DNA of 64,000 nucleotides, taken from the NCBI RefSeq assembly GCF_017573505.1, contig NZ_JAGEOJ010000018.1:62001-126000 (forward strand), read 5' to 3'. The notes below the pieces were generated by a model. That model saw only the letters and a program-made list of their open reading frames with translations, did not search any database and had not been told where the DNA came from. This document shows, one piece after another, positions 27,371 to 34,800 of the stretch; position 1 is the stretch's first letter, and each line of letters starts with the position of its first letter. Origin of the DNA: Actinomadura barringtoniae (GTDB lineage Bacteria > Actinomycetota > Actinomycetes > Streptosporangiales > Streptosporangiaceae). The position numbers were made by a program, and so were the translations under genes.

Positions 27371-27524
27371 CTTGGAGTTCCCTCCTGTCGACGGCCCGCC
27401 GGCGGCGGGCCCCCGGGCGAAGCTCAACACGGCTTTGTGGCCCGGCGGATCCTCACATCCCCCGCCGCTTCCGGTCATGGCCGGGTCCGGTGACCCTCCC
27501 CGTTGCCTCGTATCAAACTTGTAC

Positions 27525-27571
27525 TTGACCTAATTAATAGTGCCGTCCTACTCTTGGGCTCGTCCTAATTA
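27525..27571 (+). promoter_or_regulatory. Predicted promoter with repeated CCTAATTA boxes
   Basis: An AT-rich patch in an otherwise GC-rich region. TTGACC (27525-27530) and TACTCT (27549-27554) fit a -35/-10 pair with 18-bp spacing. CCTAATTA occurs at 27529-27536 and 27564-27571, one overlapping the -35 and one just after the likely transcription start, a layout typical of a repressor site. Confidence 0.5.
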
Positions 27572-27594
27572 CTTGTCACATGAGGAGGTCGCCC

Positions 27595-29229
27595 ATGACC
27601 GCACCGGCCATCGCCCGGACGGACGCCACGGCGCCGGACAGGCTCGACGCGCGGCTGCTGCGCACCGCGTTCGTGCTGGTCCTCGGGCCGATCCTGGCCC
27701 TGCTCGACACGACGATCGTGAATGTCGGGATCGACGCGGTGGCGCGCGACCTGCACAGCTCGCTCGGCTCGGTCCAGTGGATCTCCGCGGGCTACCTGCT
27801 GGCGATCTCGATGGTGATGCCGCTGTCGGGCTGGGCGACCGAACGCTTCGGCGCCAAGACCATGTGGATGACCTCGGTCGGCCTCTTCGTCGCCGGCTCC
27901 GCGCTCTGCGGGCTGGCCTGGTCGACCGGCAGCCTGATCGCCTTCCGTGTGGTCCAGGGCATCGGCGGCGGCATGATCCAGCCGATCGGCCAGTCGATGC
28001 TCGTCCGCGCCGCAGGCCCGTCCCGCCTCGGCCGGATCATCTCCATCACGGTCCTGCCCATCACGTTCGCCCCGGTCCTCGGCCCGGTCCTCGGCGGCCT
28101 GGTCCTGCAGAACCTCGACTGGCGCTGGATGTTCCTGGTGAACGTCCCGATCGGCCTCCTCACCCTCACCCTCGCCGCCCGCATGCTCCCCCGCGACGAG
28201 GAACGCGCCCTGGTGGGCGGCCGGTCGGCATTGATGCCGCGCGGGGACGGGCAGCGGACGCGGCTGGGCCGCTGGGTGGCGCGGCTGCCGTTCGCCGCGG
28301 CCCGGGACGTCGCTGGACGGCCGGGGGCTGGCCAGCAGGCGTTGCCTCGGGTTGCCCAGCGGACGCGGACGCTGGCGGGGGTAGCGGGGCGGTCGTCGGC
28401 CGGGGGCGGGCAGCGGACGCGGGGTGGGGGTGGTGAGCGGGGGCGGCTGGACTTGCTGGGGTTGGTCCTGCTGTCGCCGGGGCTTGCTGGGATTGTGTAC
28501 GGGTTTTCGGAGGCGGGGAATGTGGGGGGATTCGGGTCCGCGCGGGTGTTGGTGACGCTGGTCGGGGGGTGGCTGCTGGTGGCGGGGTATGTGGCGCATG
28601 CGCTGCGGATGGACGGGACGCCGCTGATCGACCTTCGGCTGTTCGCCCGGCGCGGGTTCGCGGTCGCCACGGCCAACTCGTTCCTCCAAGGGGCCGCGCT
28701 GTACAGCTCGATGCTCCTGCTGCCGCTCTACTACCAGCAGGTCGAGCACGCGAGTGCGCTGGAGGCGGGGGTCATGCTGGCGCCGCAGGCCTTGGGCACG
28801 GCGGTCGCCACGTACTTCGCCGGGAGGCTGACCGACCGGATGGCGCCGCGGCCGCTCATTCTCGGCGGGATCCTGCTGACGCTGGCGGGGACGGCCGCGT
28901 TCACCCAGCTCGGCTCCGGGCCTGCGGGTTGGCTGCTGCTCGTGTCGCTGGTCGTACGGGGTGTCGGGCTCGGCGTGGTGATGGCGCCCGGGATGGCCGC
29001 GATCTACAGCGCTGTTGAGAAGCATGAGGTGTCGCGGGCGGCGGGCGCGGTCAACACCCTCAACCGGGTGGGCGGCGCGCTCGGCACGGCGATCCTGGCG
29101 GTCGTCCTCCAGGGCAACCTGAGCGGGCAGGCCCCGGCGGTCGCCTTCGGCGACACCTTCTGGTGGGCCATGGGGTTGTCCGTGATCACGCTGGTCCCCG
29201 CCCTGTTCTACCCCGGACGCACGAAGTGA
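27595..29229 (+). CDS. DHA2-family (14-TM) major facilitator drug exporter
   Basis: A 544-residue MFS transporter after GAGGAGG. It begins LGPILALLDTTIVNVGID, carries the motif-A-like GWATERFGAKTMW and motif-C-like FAPVLGPVLGG segments, and ends in TM14 near the mca start. Normal members have a short loop after TM6. Here about 80 residues (roughly 202-282) of Arg/Gly-rich low-complexity sequence with three QRTR repeats are inserted, after which LDLLGLVLLSPGLAGIVYG resumes the family pattern. The frame is open throughout. It is followed 11 bases later by mca, suggesting export and detoxification of electrophiles or drugs together. Confidence 0.87.
   Translation: MTAPAIARTDATAPDRLDARLLRTAFVLVLGPILALLDTTIVNVGIDAVARDLHSSLGSVQWISAGYLLAISMVMPLSGWATERFGAKTMWMTSVGLFVAGSALCGLAWSTGSLIAFRVVQGIGGGMIQPIGQSMLVRAAGPSRLGRIISITVLPITFAPVLGPVLGGLVLQNLDWRWMFLVNVPIGLLTLTLAARMLPRDEERALVGGRSALMPRGDGQRTRLGRWVARLPFAAARDVAGRPGAGQQALPRVAQRTRTLAGVAGRSSAGGGQRTRGGGGERGRLDLLGLVLLSPGLAGIVYGFSEAGNVGGFGSARVLVTLVGGWLLVAGYVAHALRMDGTPLIDLRLFARRGFAVATANSFLQGAALYSSMLLLPLYYQQVEHASALEAGVMLAPQALGTAVATYFAGRLTDRMAPRPLILGGILLTLAGTAAFTQLGSGPAGWLLLVSLVVRGVGLGVVMAPGMAAIYSAVEKHEVSRAAGAVNTLNRVGGALGTAILAVVLQGNLSGQAPAVAFGDTFWWAMGLSVITLVPALFYPGRTK
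28252..28422 (+). repeat. Three in-frame CAGCGGACGCGG repeats inside the MFS gene
   Basis: Copies at 28252-28263, 28357-28368 and 28411-28422, spaced 105 and 54 bp (both multiples of three), each encoding Gln-Arg-Thr-Arg in the extra cytoplasmic loop. Confidence 0.75.
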
Positions 29230-29240
29230 AGGAGAGCGCG

Positions 29241-30131
29241 ATGACCCTGCGGTTGATGAGCGTGCACGCCCACCCCGATGACGAGTCGAGCAAGGGAGCG
29301 GCCTCGCTGGCCAAGTACGCGGCCGAGGGCGTGGACGTCCTGGTGGTCACCTGTACGGGCGGTGAGCGTGGCGACGTGCTCAACCCGAAGATGGACCGGC
29401 CCGGCGTACGGGAGAACCTCGCCGAGATCCGGCGGGCGGAGATGGACGCGGCCCGCGAGATCCTCGGCGTGCGGCAGCGCTTCCTCGGCTTCGTGGACTC
29501 CGGCCTGCCGGGCGAGGGGGAGCCGTTGCCCGACGGGTGCTTCGCGGAGCAGCCGCTGGAGGAGACGGTCGTGCCGCTGGTCGCGTTGATCCGCAGGTTC
29601 CGGCCGCACGTCGTCGTGACGTACGACGAGACCGGCGGCTACCCGCACCCCGACCACATCAAGACGCACGAGGTGACGGTGGCCGCGTTCGACGCCGCCG
29701 CCACGCCCGGCATGTTCCCGGAGGCGGGGGAGCCCTGGCAGCCGCTCAAGCTCTACTACCAGGGCGCTCTCTCGCGGGCGTGGTTCCAGGCGCTGCACGA
29801 CGGGATGACCGAGCGCGGCATCGAATCGGCGATGGGGCCGCTGCTGGCGGACTGGCCGGACACCCCCGGACTTGAGATCACGACCCGCGTGCGGTGCGAG
29901 GAGTACTTCGGCGTACGGGACCGGGCGCTGCTCGCGCACGCGACGCAGGTCGATCCGGACGAAGGGTTCATGCTGCACCCGCGCGACGTCGAACGGGAGG
30001 TCTGGCCGACCGAGGACTTCCACCTGGCCCGTTCAGCGGTCGATGTCGACCTTCCCGAGAACGATCTATTCGCCGGGGTGCGCCCCGAATCCTCGGCAAA
30101 GGCGGCACCCGGATTGCGTATCACTCCCTGA
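29241..30131 (+). CDS. mca: Mycothiol S-conjugate amidase
   Basis: A 296-residue PIG-L-fold zinc amidase after GGAGAG. It has MSVHAHPDDESSKGA (zinc ligands His11 and Asp14), the conserved TGGERGDVLNP block, YDETGGYPHPDHIKTHE with the third ligand and general-base region, and the Mca-specific KLYYQGALSRAWF segment. Mca hydrolyses mycothiol conjugates of electrophiles to a mercapturic acid, which is exported, and GlcN-Ins, which is recycled. The exporter gene immediately upstream in the same operon fits that second step. Confidence 0.92.
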   Translation: MTLRLMSVHAHPDDESSKGAASLAKYAAEGVDVLVVTCTGGERGDVLNPKMDRPGVRENLAEIRRAEMDAAREILGVRQRFLGFVDSGLPGEGEPLPDGCFAEQPLEETVVPLVALIRRFRPHVVVTYDETGGYPHPDHIKTHEVTVAAFDAAATPGMFPEAGEPWQPLKLYYQGALSRAWFQALHDGMTERGIESAMGPLLADWPDTPGLEITTRVRCEEYFGVRDRALLAHATQVDPDEGFMLHPRDVEREVWPTEDFHLARSAVDVDLPENDLFAGVRPESSAKAAPGLRITP

Positions 30132-30191
30132 GCGCGGCGCCCGCCCTCGTCAATCATGGCGGGGACCACGACCAGCGACAGGAGGCCCGCC

Positions 30192-30923
30192 ATGGCGGAC
30201 AAGGACAAGCGCCGGCCGGAGCCCGCGGGCGACAAGCCATCGGGCGCCAAGCCCGCGGCGCCGGGTCCGAACCGTACGGCGCCCGGTGCGAGCCGCCCGG
30301 TGGCCGGACCGGCCCGCGCGCCGTCCGGGCCGAGCCGGGTCCTCGGAACGGCCTCCCAGGGCGAGCACGGGTGGCGGGTGTCGGTCGGCGCCGAGCTGTA
30401 CTGGATCGAGGAGACCTGCTCCTGCGCGACGCAGTGCCAGGAGGAGACGGCCCGGGTGTGGCGCGCGGTCAACATCACGCTCGGCGGGGCGGCGGTGCTG
30501 ACCGCCGGGGTCGCGGGCAGCATGATGCTCGCGGGCAGCTCGTACGGGGTGGTGGCGGGCGCGCTCGCGCTGGTCGCGGCGCTGCTGTCCACGCTCATCG
30601 GGATGCTCGGCCCGGCCCGCAGGGAGAGTCAGGCGGTCGACTCGGCCAAGGCGTTCGAGTCGGTGCAGGCCCTGGCGCGGCAAGCCAGGCAGGTCGACCT
30701 CGCGGGGCAGTACTTCGAGCAGGCGCGTGAGGAGCTGGCCAACCTCACCGAACGCTGGCAGGCGGTGAACCAGGCCGCGGTTCCGGTGTCGCGCTGGGCC
30801 CGGCTGCGGATCGGCAAGCAGACCGCCGCGACCGAGAACACCGAGGAGCACCTGACCGAGCGGATGAGCGACGTGGTGAGCGTCTTCGTCCCGCAGCCGC
30901 GCGCCGCCGACCAGTTCTCCTGA
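30192..30923 (+). CDS. SLATT/DUF4231-like two-TM protein
   Basis: From ATG 30192 behind AGGAGG this gives 243 residues. A Pro/Ala/Arg-rich disordered N-terminus of about 60 residues is followed by a helix with CSCATQC, two adjacent membrane helices (VNITLGGAAVLTAGVAGSMML and GVVAGALALVAALLSTLIGML), and then a long helical cytoplasmic tail. This resembles the SLATT fold, whose members are predicted pore-forming effectors in nucleotide-signalled defence, but similar proteins also occur alone. No nucleotidyltransferase or SLOG partner is adjacent, so the role is open. Confidence 0.6.
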   Translation: MADKDKRRPEPAGDKPSGAKPAAPGPNRTAPGASRPVAGPARAPSGPSRVLGTASQGEHGWRVSVGAELYWIEETCSCATQCQEETARVWRAVNITLGGAAVLTAGVAGSMMLAGSSYGVVAGALALVAALLSTLIGMLGPARRESQAVDSAKAFESVQALARQARQVDLAGQYFEQAREELANLTERWQAVNQAAVPVSRWARLRIGKQTAATENTEEHLTERMSDVVSVFVPQPRAADQFS

Positions 30924-30952
30924 ACGGCATGGAAAGAGAGACGGCATAAAGA

Positions 30953-30977
30953 ACGGTCCCGGATTCCACGGGACCGT
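30953..30977. terminator. Bidirectional rho-independent terminator
   Basis: Nine-bp stem ACGGTCCCG/CGGGACCGT with a seven-base loop. The plus strand continues CCTTGTTC and the minus strand TTCTTTAT, so it fits both converging genes. Confidence 0.78.
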
Positions 30978-30984
30978 CCTTGTT

Positions 30985-31022
30985 CATCGCTTCAGAGCGA
31001 TGGGCATCGCTTCAGAGCGATG
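30985..31022. repeat. Two tandem 18-bp palindromes
   Basis: CATCGCTTCAGAGCGATG (7-bp stem, TCAG loop) at 30985-31002 and, after GG, exactly again at 31005-31022. It lies directly behind the terminator and in front of the stop of the converging small secreted protein. Probably accessory termination or mRNA-end hairpins. Confidence 0.75.
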
Positions 31023-31036
31023 GGCGGAGCTTCTGC

Positions 31037-31381
31037 TCAGTAGCGCGCCAGGTAGTGGCGGTAGACGTACTTCTTCATGTACTTCTTCTTCACGCCGCCA
31101 CGCAGCTTCACCCAGCCGCGCGGGTTGCGGCACTTCTTCGCGAAGACGATCTTGCCGTTCCGCAGCGCGCCGATCTTCTTGCCGGCGGGCTTCTCGCGCA
31201 CGTTGAGGCCGTGCATGGCCCCGACGGTGTAACGGCAGACCGGGCTCATCGCGACGGCGGCGCCGTCCTGCGTGGGCGCGGCGGTGGCGGCGTCGGCCGC
31301 GCCGGAGGCGAGCATGACGGCTCCCCCGGTGGCCAGGCCCGCGATGGAAAGAGCCATTCCTGTACGAATGCTCGTACGCAT
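31037..31381 (-). CDS. Small secreted SH3-like basic protein
   Basis: A 114-residue precursor with a signal peptide (MALSIAGLATGGAVMLASGAADA). The mature part looks like a bacterial SH3 repeat (YTVGAMHGLNVREKPAGKKIGALRNGKIVFAKKC..GWVKL) and ends in a very basic tail GGVKKKYMKKYVYRHYLARY. SH3b domains often bind the cell wall; the tail could bind polyanions. GGGAGAG precedes the ATG. Confidence 0.75.
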   Translation of the reverse strand: MRTSIRTGMALSIAGLATGGAVMLASGAADAATAAPTQDGAAVAMSPVCRYTVGAMHGLNVREKPAGKKIGALRNGKIVFAKKCRNPRGWVKLRGGVKKKYMKKYVYRHYLARY

Positions 31382-31533
31382 TTCTCTCCCTTGGCAGGTG
31401 AGATCAGGCGGAAGATCCGCGATCTCCTTGCCGGAGAGACTCTCCCCGTTTCTGTGACCTTAGTCTGATCTGTCGTTAAACAGTTGCAAGATCACGGCGG
31501 GACAAATCGGCTAATTTCCGGAAAACGAGGAAG

Positions 31534-32385
31534 CTATAGGGCAACGAACGTCAGGCCGCGCTTCTTCAGCTTCGGGATGACCGTCTTCAGCGAGGCCATG
31601 GTCTGCGAACGGTCGCCGCCGCCGTCGTGGCAGAGCAGGATGTTGCCCGCCTTGGCGGTCAGCAGCGTGCGCCGGATGTGTCCGACGCCGGGCCGCGACC
31701 AGTCGCGCGGGTCGACCGCCCAGTCGATCGGCAGCATGCCGTGCTCGGCGATGGTGTCCATCGTCGCCTTCGACCAGTTGCCGCCCGGGGCGCGGAAGAA
31801 GGTGGGAACGATCCCGGTGACCTGCGCGATGCGGTCGTGGGCCTCCACGATCTCCTTGCGCACCTGCTTGGTCGACAGGTGCCCGAGCGACAGCGGGTGG
31901 GTCATGGTGTGGTTGCACACCTGGTGGCCCGCGTCGGCGATGCGCCGCGTCGTCTTCGGGAACTCCTTGACCTGCTCGCCGATGATGAAGAACGTCGCGT
32001 GGATCTCGTTCTCGGCGAGGATGTCCAGGACCTTCGGCGTGTAGAGCGGGCTCGGCCCGTCGTCGATGGTCAGCGCGATCGTCTTCGGCGGCGGCGCGGG
32101 GACCAGTTCGCTCAGGTCGCGGATCGGCGTCTTCGGTTTGACCGCGGTGACGTGCTGGTTCGGCGACCAGGAGGGCGCTCGCGGCGACGGCGTCGGCTTC
32201 GGATGGATGATGGCGCGCGGTCGCGGACCGGGAGGCGAGGGCGTCCGCGGCGCGTCCGCGTGCGGCGCCTTCGCGGACTGGCGCACGCCGTCCGCGCTCA
32301 GGGCGGCCAACCCGGCCGCGCCCATCAGCCACAGTGCCTTCCGGCGCGACGGTTCGCCAGCTTCGGTAACCCGCACAACGGCCAC
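31534..32385 (-). CDS. Polysaccharide deacetylase (NodB domain)
   Basis: A 283-residue secreted or membrane-tethered carbohydrate esterase 4. An N-terminal RRKALWLMGAAGLAALSA export signal (twin-Arg-like) is followed by a Pro-rich linker of about 60 residues. The NodB fold has TIDDGPS (catalytic Asp and metal Asp), NHTMTHP (metal histidines), RAPGGNWS and, near the end, LLCHDGG. It would remove acetyl groups from GlcNAc or MurNAc of peptidoglycan or another glycan outside the cell. Confidence 0.88.
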   Translation of the reverse strand: MAVVRVTEAGEPSRRKALWLMGAAGLAALSADGVRQSAKAPHADAPRTPSPPGPRPRAIIHPKPTPSPRAPSWSPNQHVTAVKPKTPIRDLSELVPAPPPKTIALTIDDGPSPLYTPKVLDILAENEIHATFFIIGEQVKEFPKTTRRIADAGHQVCNHTMTHPLSLGHLSTKQVRKEIVEAHDRIAQVTGIVPTFFRAPGGNWSKATMDTIAEHGMLPIDWAVDPRDWSRPGVGHIRRTLLTAKAGNILLCHDGGGDRSQTMASLKTVIPKLKKRGLTFVAL

Positions 32386-32483
32386 GTTATCGAGGTTTGC
32401 GACGGTTACGGCACCAGTCAGATCACAATCGGTTCAAGTGCGGAGGCGATCGGTGCCGATCCAGTGGTCCTGCCGGGCATGAA

Positions 32484-32514
32484 ACTGGGTGGCGCCCCGA
32501 GGACACCACCCAGT
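32484..32514 (-). terminator. Hairpin downstream of ridA
   Basis: Nine-bp arms ACTGGGTGG (32484-32492) and CCACCCAGT (32506-32514), 18 bases after the ridA stop. Probably ends the kinase-IclR-RidA operon. Confidence 0.6.
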
Positions 32515-32532
32515 ACTTCAGTCCGCTCCGCG

Positions 32533-32934
32533 TCAGACGGAGGCCAGCGCGTCGATCTCCACGAGCATCTGCGGCAGCGGGAGGTCGACGAACACGGTCG
32601 TGCGCGCGGGGAAGACGCCGCTCGGGCAGTGCTTGGCCATGAACTCGCCGTACACCTCGTTCATCAGCGGGAAGTCGTCGCGCTTGGTGAGGTAGACGCG
32701 CAGCATCACGACGTCGTCGAAGCTCCCACCGCCCGCGTCCAGGATCGCCTTGACGTTCTCCAGCACGCGCAGGGTCTGCGCCTTCACGTCACCCTCGTGC
32801 ACGAACGCGCCGGACGCCGGATCCATCGAGCCCTGCCCGGACACCTGCAGGAGCGAGCCCTTGCGGACGCCCTGGGGGAACACCGGCAGCGGGGCCGGCG
32901 CGGCGTCGGTGGCGATCGCGGTCTTGTCGGTCAC
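32533..32934 (-). CDS. ridA: RidA-family enamine/imine deaminase
   Basis: A 133-residue YjgF/YER057c/UK114-family protein. The family pattern is SGQGSMDPASGAFVHEGDVKAQTLRVLENVKAILDAGGGSFDDVVMLRVYLTKRDDF followed by PARTTVFVDLPLPQMLVEIDALA, including the catalytic-site Arg in PARTTV. RidA hydrolyses reactive 2-aminoacrylate and related imines released by PLP dehydratases. A D-serine-dehydratase-like enzyme lies in the divergent operon, which gives it an obvious job. Its ATG overlaps the IclR stop. Confidence 0.9.
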   Translation of the reverse strand: MTDKTAIATDAAPAPLPVFPQGVRKGSLLQVSGQGSMDPASGAFVHEGDVKAQTLRVLENVKAILDAGGGSFDDVVMLRVYLTKRDDFPLMNEVYGEFMAKHCPSGVFPARTTVFVDLPLPQMLVEIDALASV

Positions 32935-33683
32935 GGTCTCTCCTTCTCGTATCCACAGTCCGCCGAGATGGCGCGGGTGGCCGCCAGCAGATCCGGCAGC
33001 AGCCCGAGTACCTGGTCCCGGTCTAGCACGACATCGGGAACCGAGATCGACGCGGCCGCCACCACGCGCCCGGCGGCGCCGCGGACCGGCGCGGCGACAC
33101 AGCGGATGAACGTCTCGTGCTCGGCGTCGTCCATCGCGTGGCCCTGCGCGGCGACGCGGTCGAGCTCGGCGAGCAGCTCGCGCGGGCCGGCGATGGTGTT
33201 GGCGGTGTGCGGGGTGTACTCGATCGCCTCGGCGACCTGGCGGCGCTGCACCTCGGGCAGGTCGGCGAGCAGCACCTTGGCGATCGCCGTGCAGTGCAGC
33301 GGCATCCTCAGCCCGACGCGGGAGTACATCCGGATCGCGTGCTTGGAGTCGTACTTGTCGAGGTAGACGACCTCGCCGCCCTCGTACACGCCGAGGTGAA
33401 CGGTCTGGCCGGTCTTCTCGTTCAGCCGGGCCAGGTGCGGCGCCGCCAGCCCGCGCACGCCGCGCTGCTCCAGCGCCGTCCCGGCGAGCGCGAACATCCG
33501 CGATCCGAGATGGAACCTGTGGTCGGAGTCCCGGTAGGCGAACCGTTCCTCCTCCAGCGTGCGCAGCAGCCGCATGACGGTCGTCTTGTGCACGCCCACG
33601 GTGGCGGCCAGCTCGTCGAGCGTGCGCGGGCCCTCGCCCAGCTCGATCAGGATCTGGAGTGCCCGGCCCAGGCTCTGGCTCAT
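32931..33683 (-). CDS. IclR-family transcriptional regulator
   Basis: A 250-residue protein from ATG 33683. The winged HTH is MSQSLGRALQILIELGEGPRTLDELAATVGVHKTTVMRLLRTLEEE, and the GAF-like effector domain ends with a conserved FIRCVAAPVRG and SISVPD. It lies between a sugar kinase and ridA with four-base overlaps on both sides. It most likely controls this operon and the divergent D-amino-acid operon through the TGCAA sites at 34761-34786; the effector could be a D-amino acid or a keto acid. Confidence 0.9.
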   Translation of the reverse strand: MSQSLGRALQILIELGEGPRTLDELAATVGVHKTTVMRLLRTLEEERFAYRDSDHRFHLGSRMFALAGTALEQRGVRGLAAPHLARLNEKTGQTVHLGVYEGGEVVYLDKYDSKHAIRMYSRVGLRMPLHCTAIAKVLLADLPEVQRRQVAEAIEYTPHTANTIAGPRELLAELDRVAAQGHAMDDAEHETFIRCVAAPVRGAAGRVVAAASISVPDVVLDRDQVLGLLPDLLAATRAISADCGYEKERP

Positions 33684-34693
33684 CGCGTCTCCCTCTTCGA
33701 ACCCAGGTCCAGACCCGACGCGCTCACGGTGACGGCGGCCCACTCCCCGGCCGTCGCCGCCAGCAGCGCGTCCACGACGTCCGGGGCGGGCGGTGCCCCG
33801 TGGTCGCCCGGCACCACCAGGGTCGAGGCCGCCGCGATGTGCCCGAGGCGCAGGCATCGCCGCTGGTCGTAGCCGCGCAACGTACCAGCGAGGTAGCCCG
33901 CGGCGAACGCGTCGCCCGCCCCGACCGGCTCGACCACGTCCACGCGCAGCGCGATCTCGGTGACCTGACCGCCCGCGGTGACGTCGGTGTCGACGGTGAT
34001 CGCGGTGGCCTGGTGGGCGTCGTCCTTGACGACGAGTGTGCCAGGGCCGGGGAGCAGCTCGCGCAGGGCCCGGGGATCGCCGGTGCCGAAGACCTCGGCG
34101 GCCTCGTCGGCGCCCATGAGCGCGATGTCGGCGGCGTTCACCAGAGATCGCAGCGGCGAGGGGTCGCGGCCGCTCCAGAGGGTAGGCCGCCAGTTCAGGT
34201 CGAAGCTGATCGTGCGTCCCGGCACCGGGTCGTCCAGGATGGCGCGGACCAGGTCGAAGGCTTGGGCGGAGAGGGCGGGCGTGATGCCGGACAGATGAAC
34301 CAGCCGGGCGTTCGCCAGCAGCGGCGAGCCGAGCAGCCCGGGACCGAGCGCCGATCCCGCCGAGCCCTTCCGGTAGTAGTGCAGAACGCTTCCGGCCGGG
34401 CCCGTCTCCTTCACGTAGAGGCCGGTGGGACGGACCGGGTCGACCTCGACGCCGCTGGTGTCGATGCCCGCGTTCGCCAGCTCCCGGACGATGCGGCGGC
34501 CGAAGCCGTCGTCGCCCACGCGGCCGGCCCAGGCGGTGGGGACGCCGAGCGCGACCAGCCCGCGCGCCACGTTGGCCTCCGCGCCGCCGATCGTGTGGTG
34601 GAACGTGCCGACGCCCTCGAGCGGTCCGGGCCCGTCCGGGATCAGCGCCGCCATCGTTTCGCCTACGCAGACCGCAGCCGGGAAGCGTTGCAT
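33680..34693 (-). CDS. PfkB-family sugar kinase (2-keto-3-deoxygluconate kinase-like)
   Basis: A 337-residue ribokinase-fold protein. The first PfkB signature lies in GGAEANVARGLVALGVPTAWAGRVGDDGFG and the second in VDVVEPVGAGDAFAAGYLAG, with the catalytic Asp in GAGDA. FDLNWRPTLW is characteristic of KDG kinases. It phosphorylates a keto-deoxy sugar acid or similar. Its place in an otherwise D-amino-acid locus is unexplained: either the permease also imports gluconate-type acids or the kinase has another substrate. GGAGGAG precedes the ATG. Confidence 0.85.
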   Translation of the reverse strand: MQRFPAAVCVGETMAALIPDGPGPLEGVGTFHHTIGGAEANVARGLVALGVPTAWAGRVGDDGFGRRIVRELANAGIDTSGVEVDPVRPTGLYVKETGPAGSVLHYYRKGSAGSALGPGLLGSPLLANARLVHLSGITPALSAQAFDLVRAILDDPVPGRTISFDLNWRPTLWSGRDPSPLRSLVNAADIALMGADEAAEVFGTGDPRALRELLPGPGTLVVKDDAHQATAITVDTDVTAGGQVTEIALRVDVVEPVGAGDAFAAGYLAGTLRGYDQRRCLRLGHIAAASTLVVPGDHGAPPAPDVVDALLAATAGEWAAVTVSASGLDLGSKRETR

Positions 34694-34760
34694 CGGTCTC
34701 CTCCACCCTCGACCGTTGACCGGCGCGCCACGGTGATGTTACAACCGCACAAGCGCATAG

Positions 34761-34786
34761 TGCAATGAACGTTGCAAAGTGTGCAA
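34761..34786. promoter_or_regulatory. Three phased TGCAA half-sites (probable IclR operator)
   Basis: TGCAA at 34761-34765, TTGCA at 34772-34776 and TGCAA at 34782-34786: alternating orientation with starts 11 and 10 bp apart, one helical turn each. The block ends four bases before the AGGAGG of the D-serine-dehydratase-like gene, so bound protein would cover the transcription start of that operon. Confidence 0.6.
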
Positions 34787-34800
34787 TCTAGGAGGTCAGG

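Noticed and set aside
28200..28440. Frameshift, intein or mobile insertion in the MFS gene
   Set aside because: The frame stays open, the repeats are multiples of three apart, and no intein motifs or target-site duplications are visible.
30985..31022. Start of a CRISPR array
   Set aside because: Only two palindromic units separated by two bases, with no spacers and no cas genes.
34761..34786. TGCAA repeats as a Nur box
   Set aside because: Arm order and spacing (N6 then inverted order N5) do not fit tTGCaa-N5-ttGCAA, and an IclR gene is adjacent.
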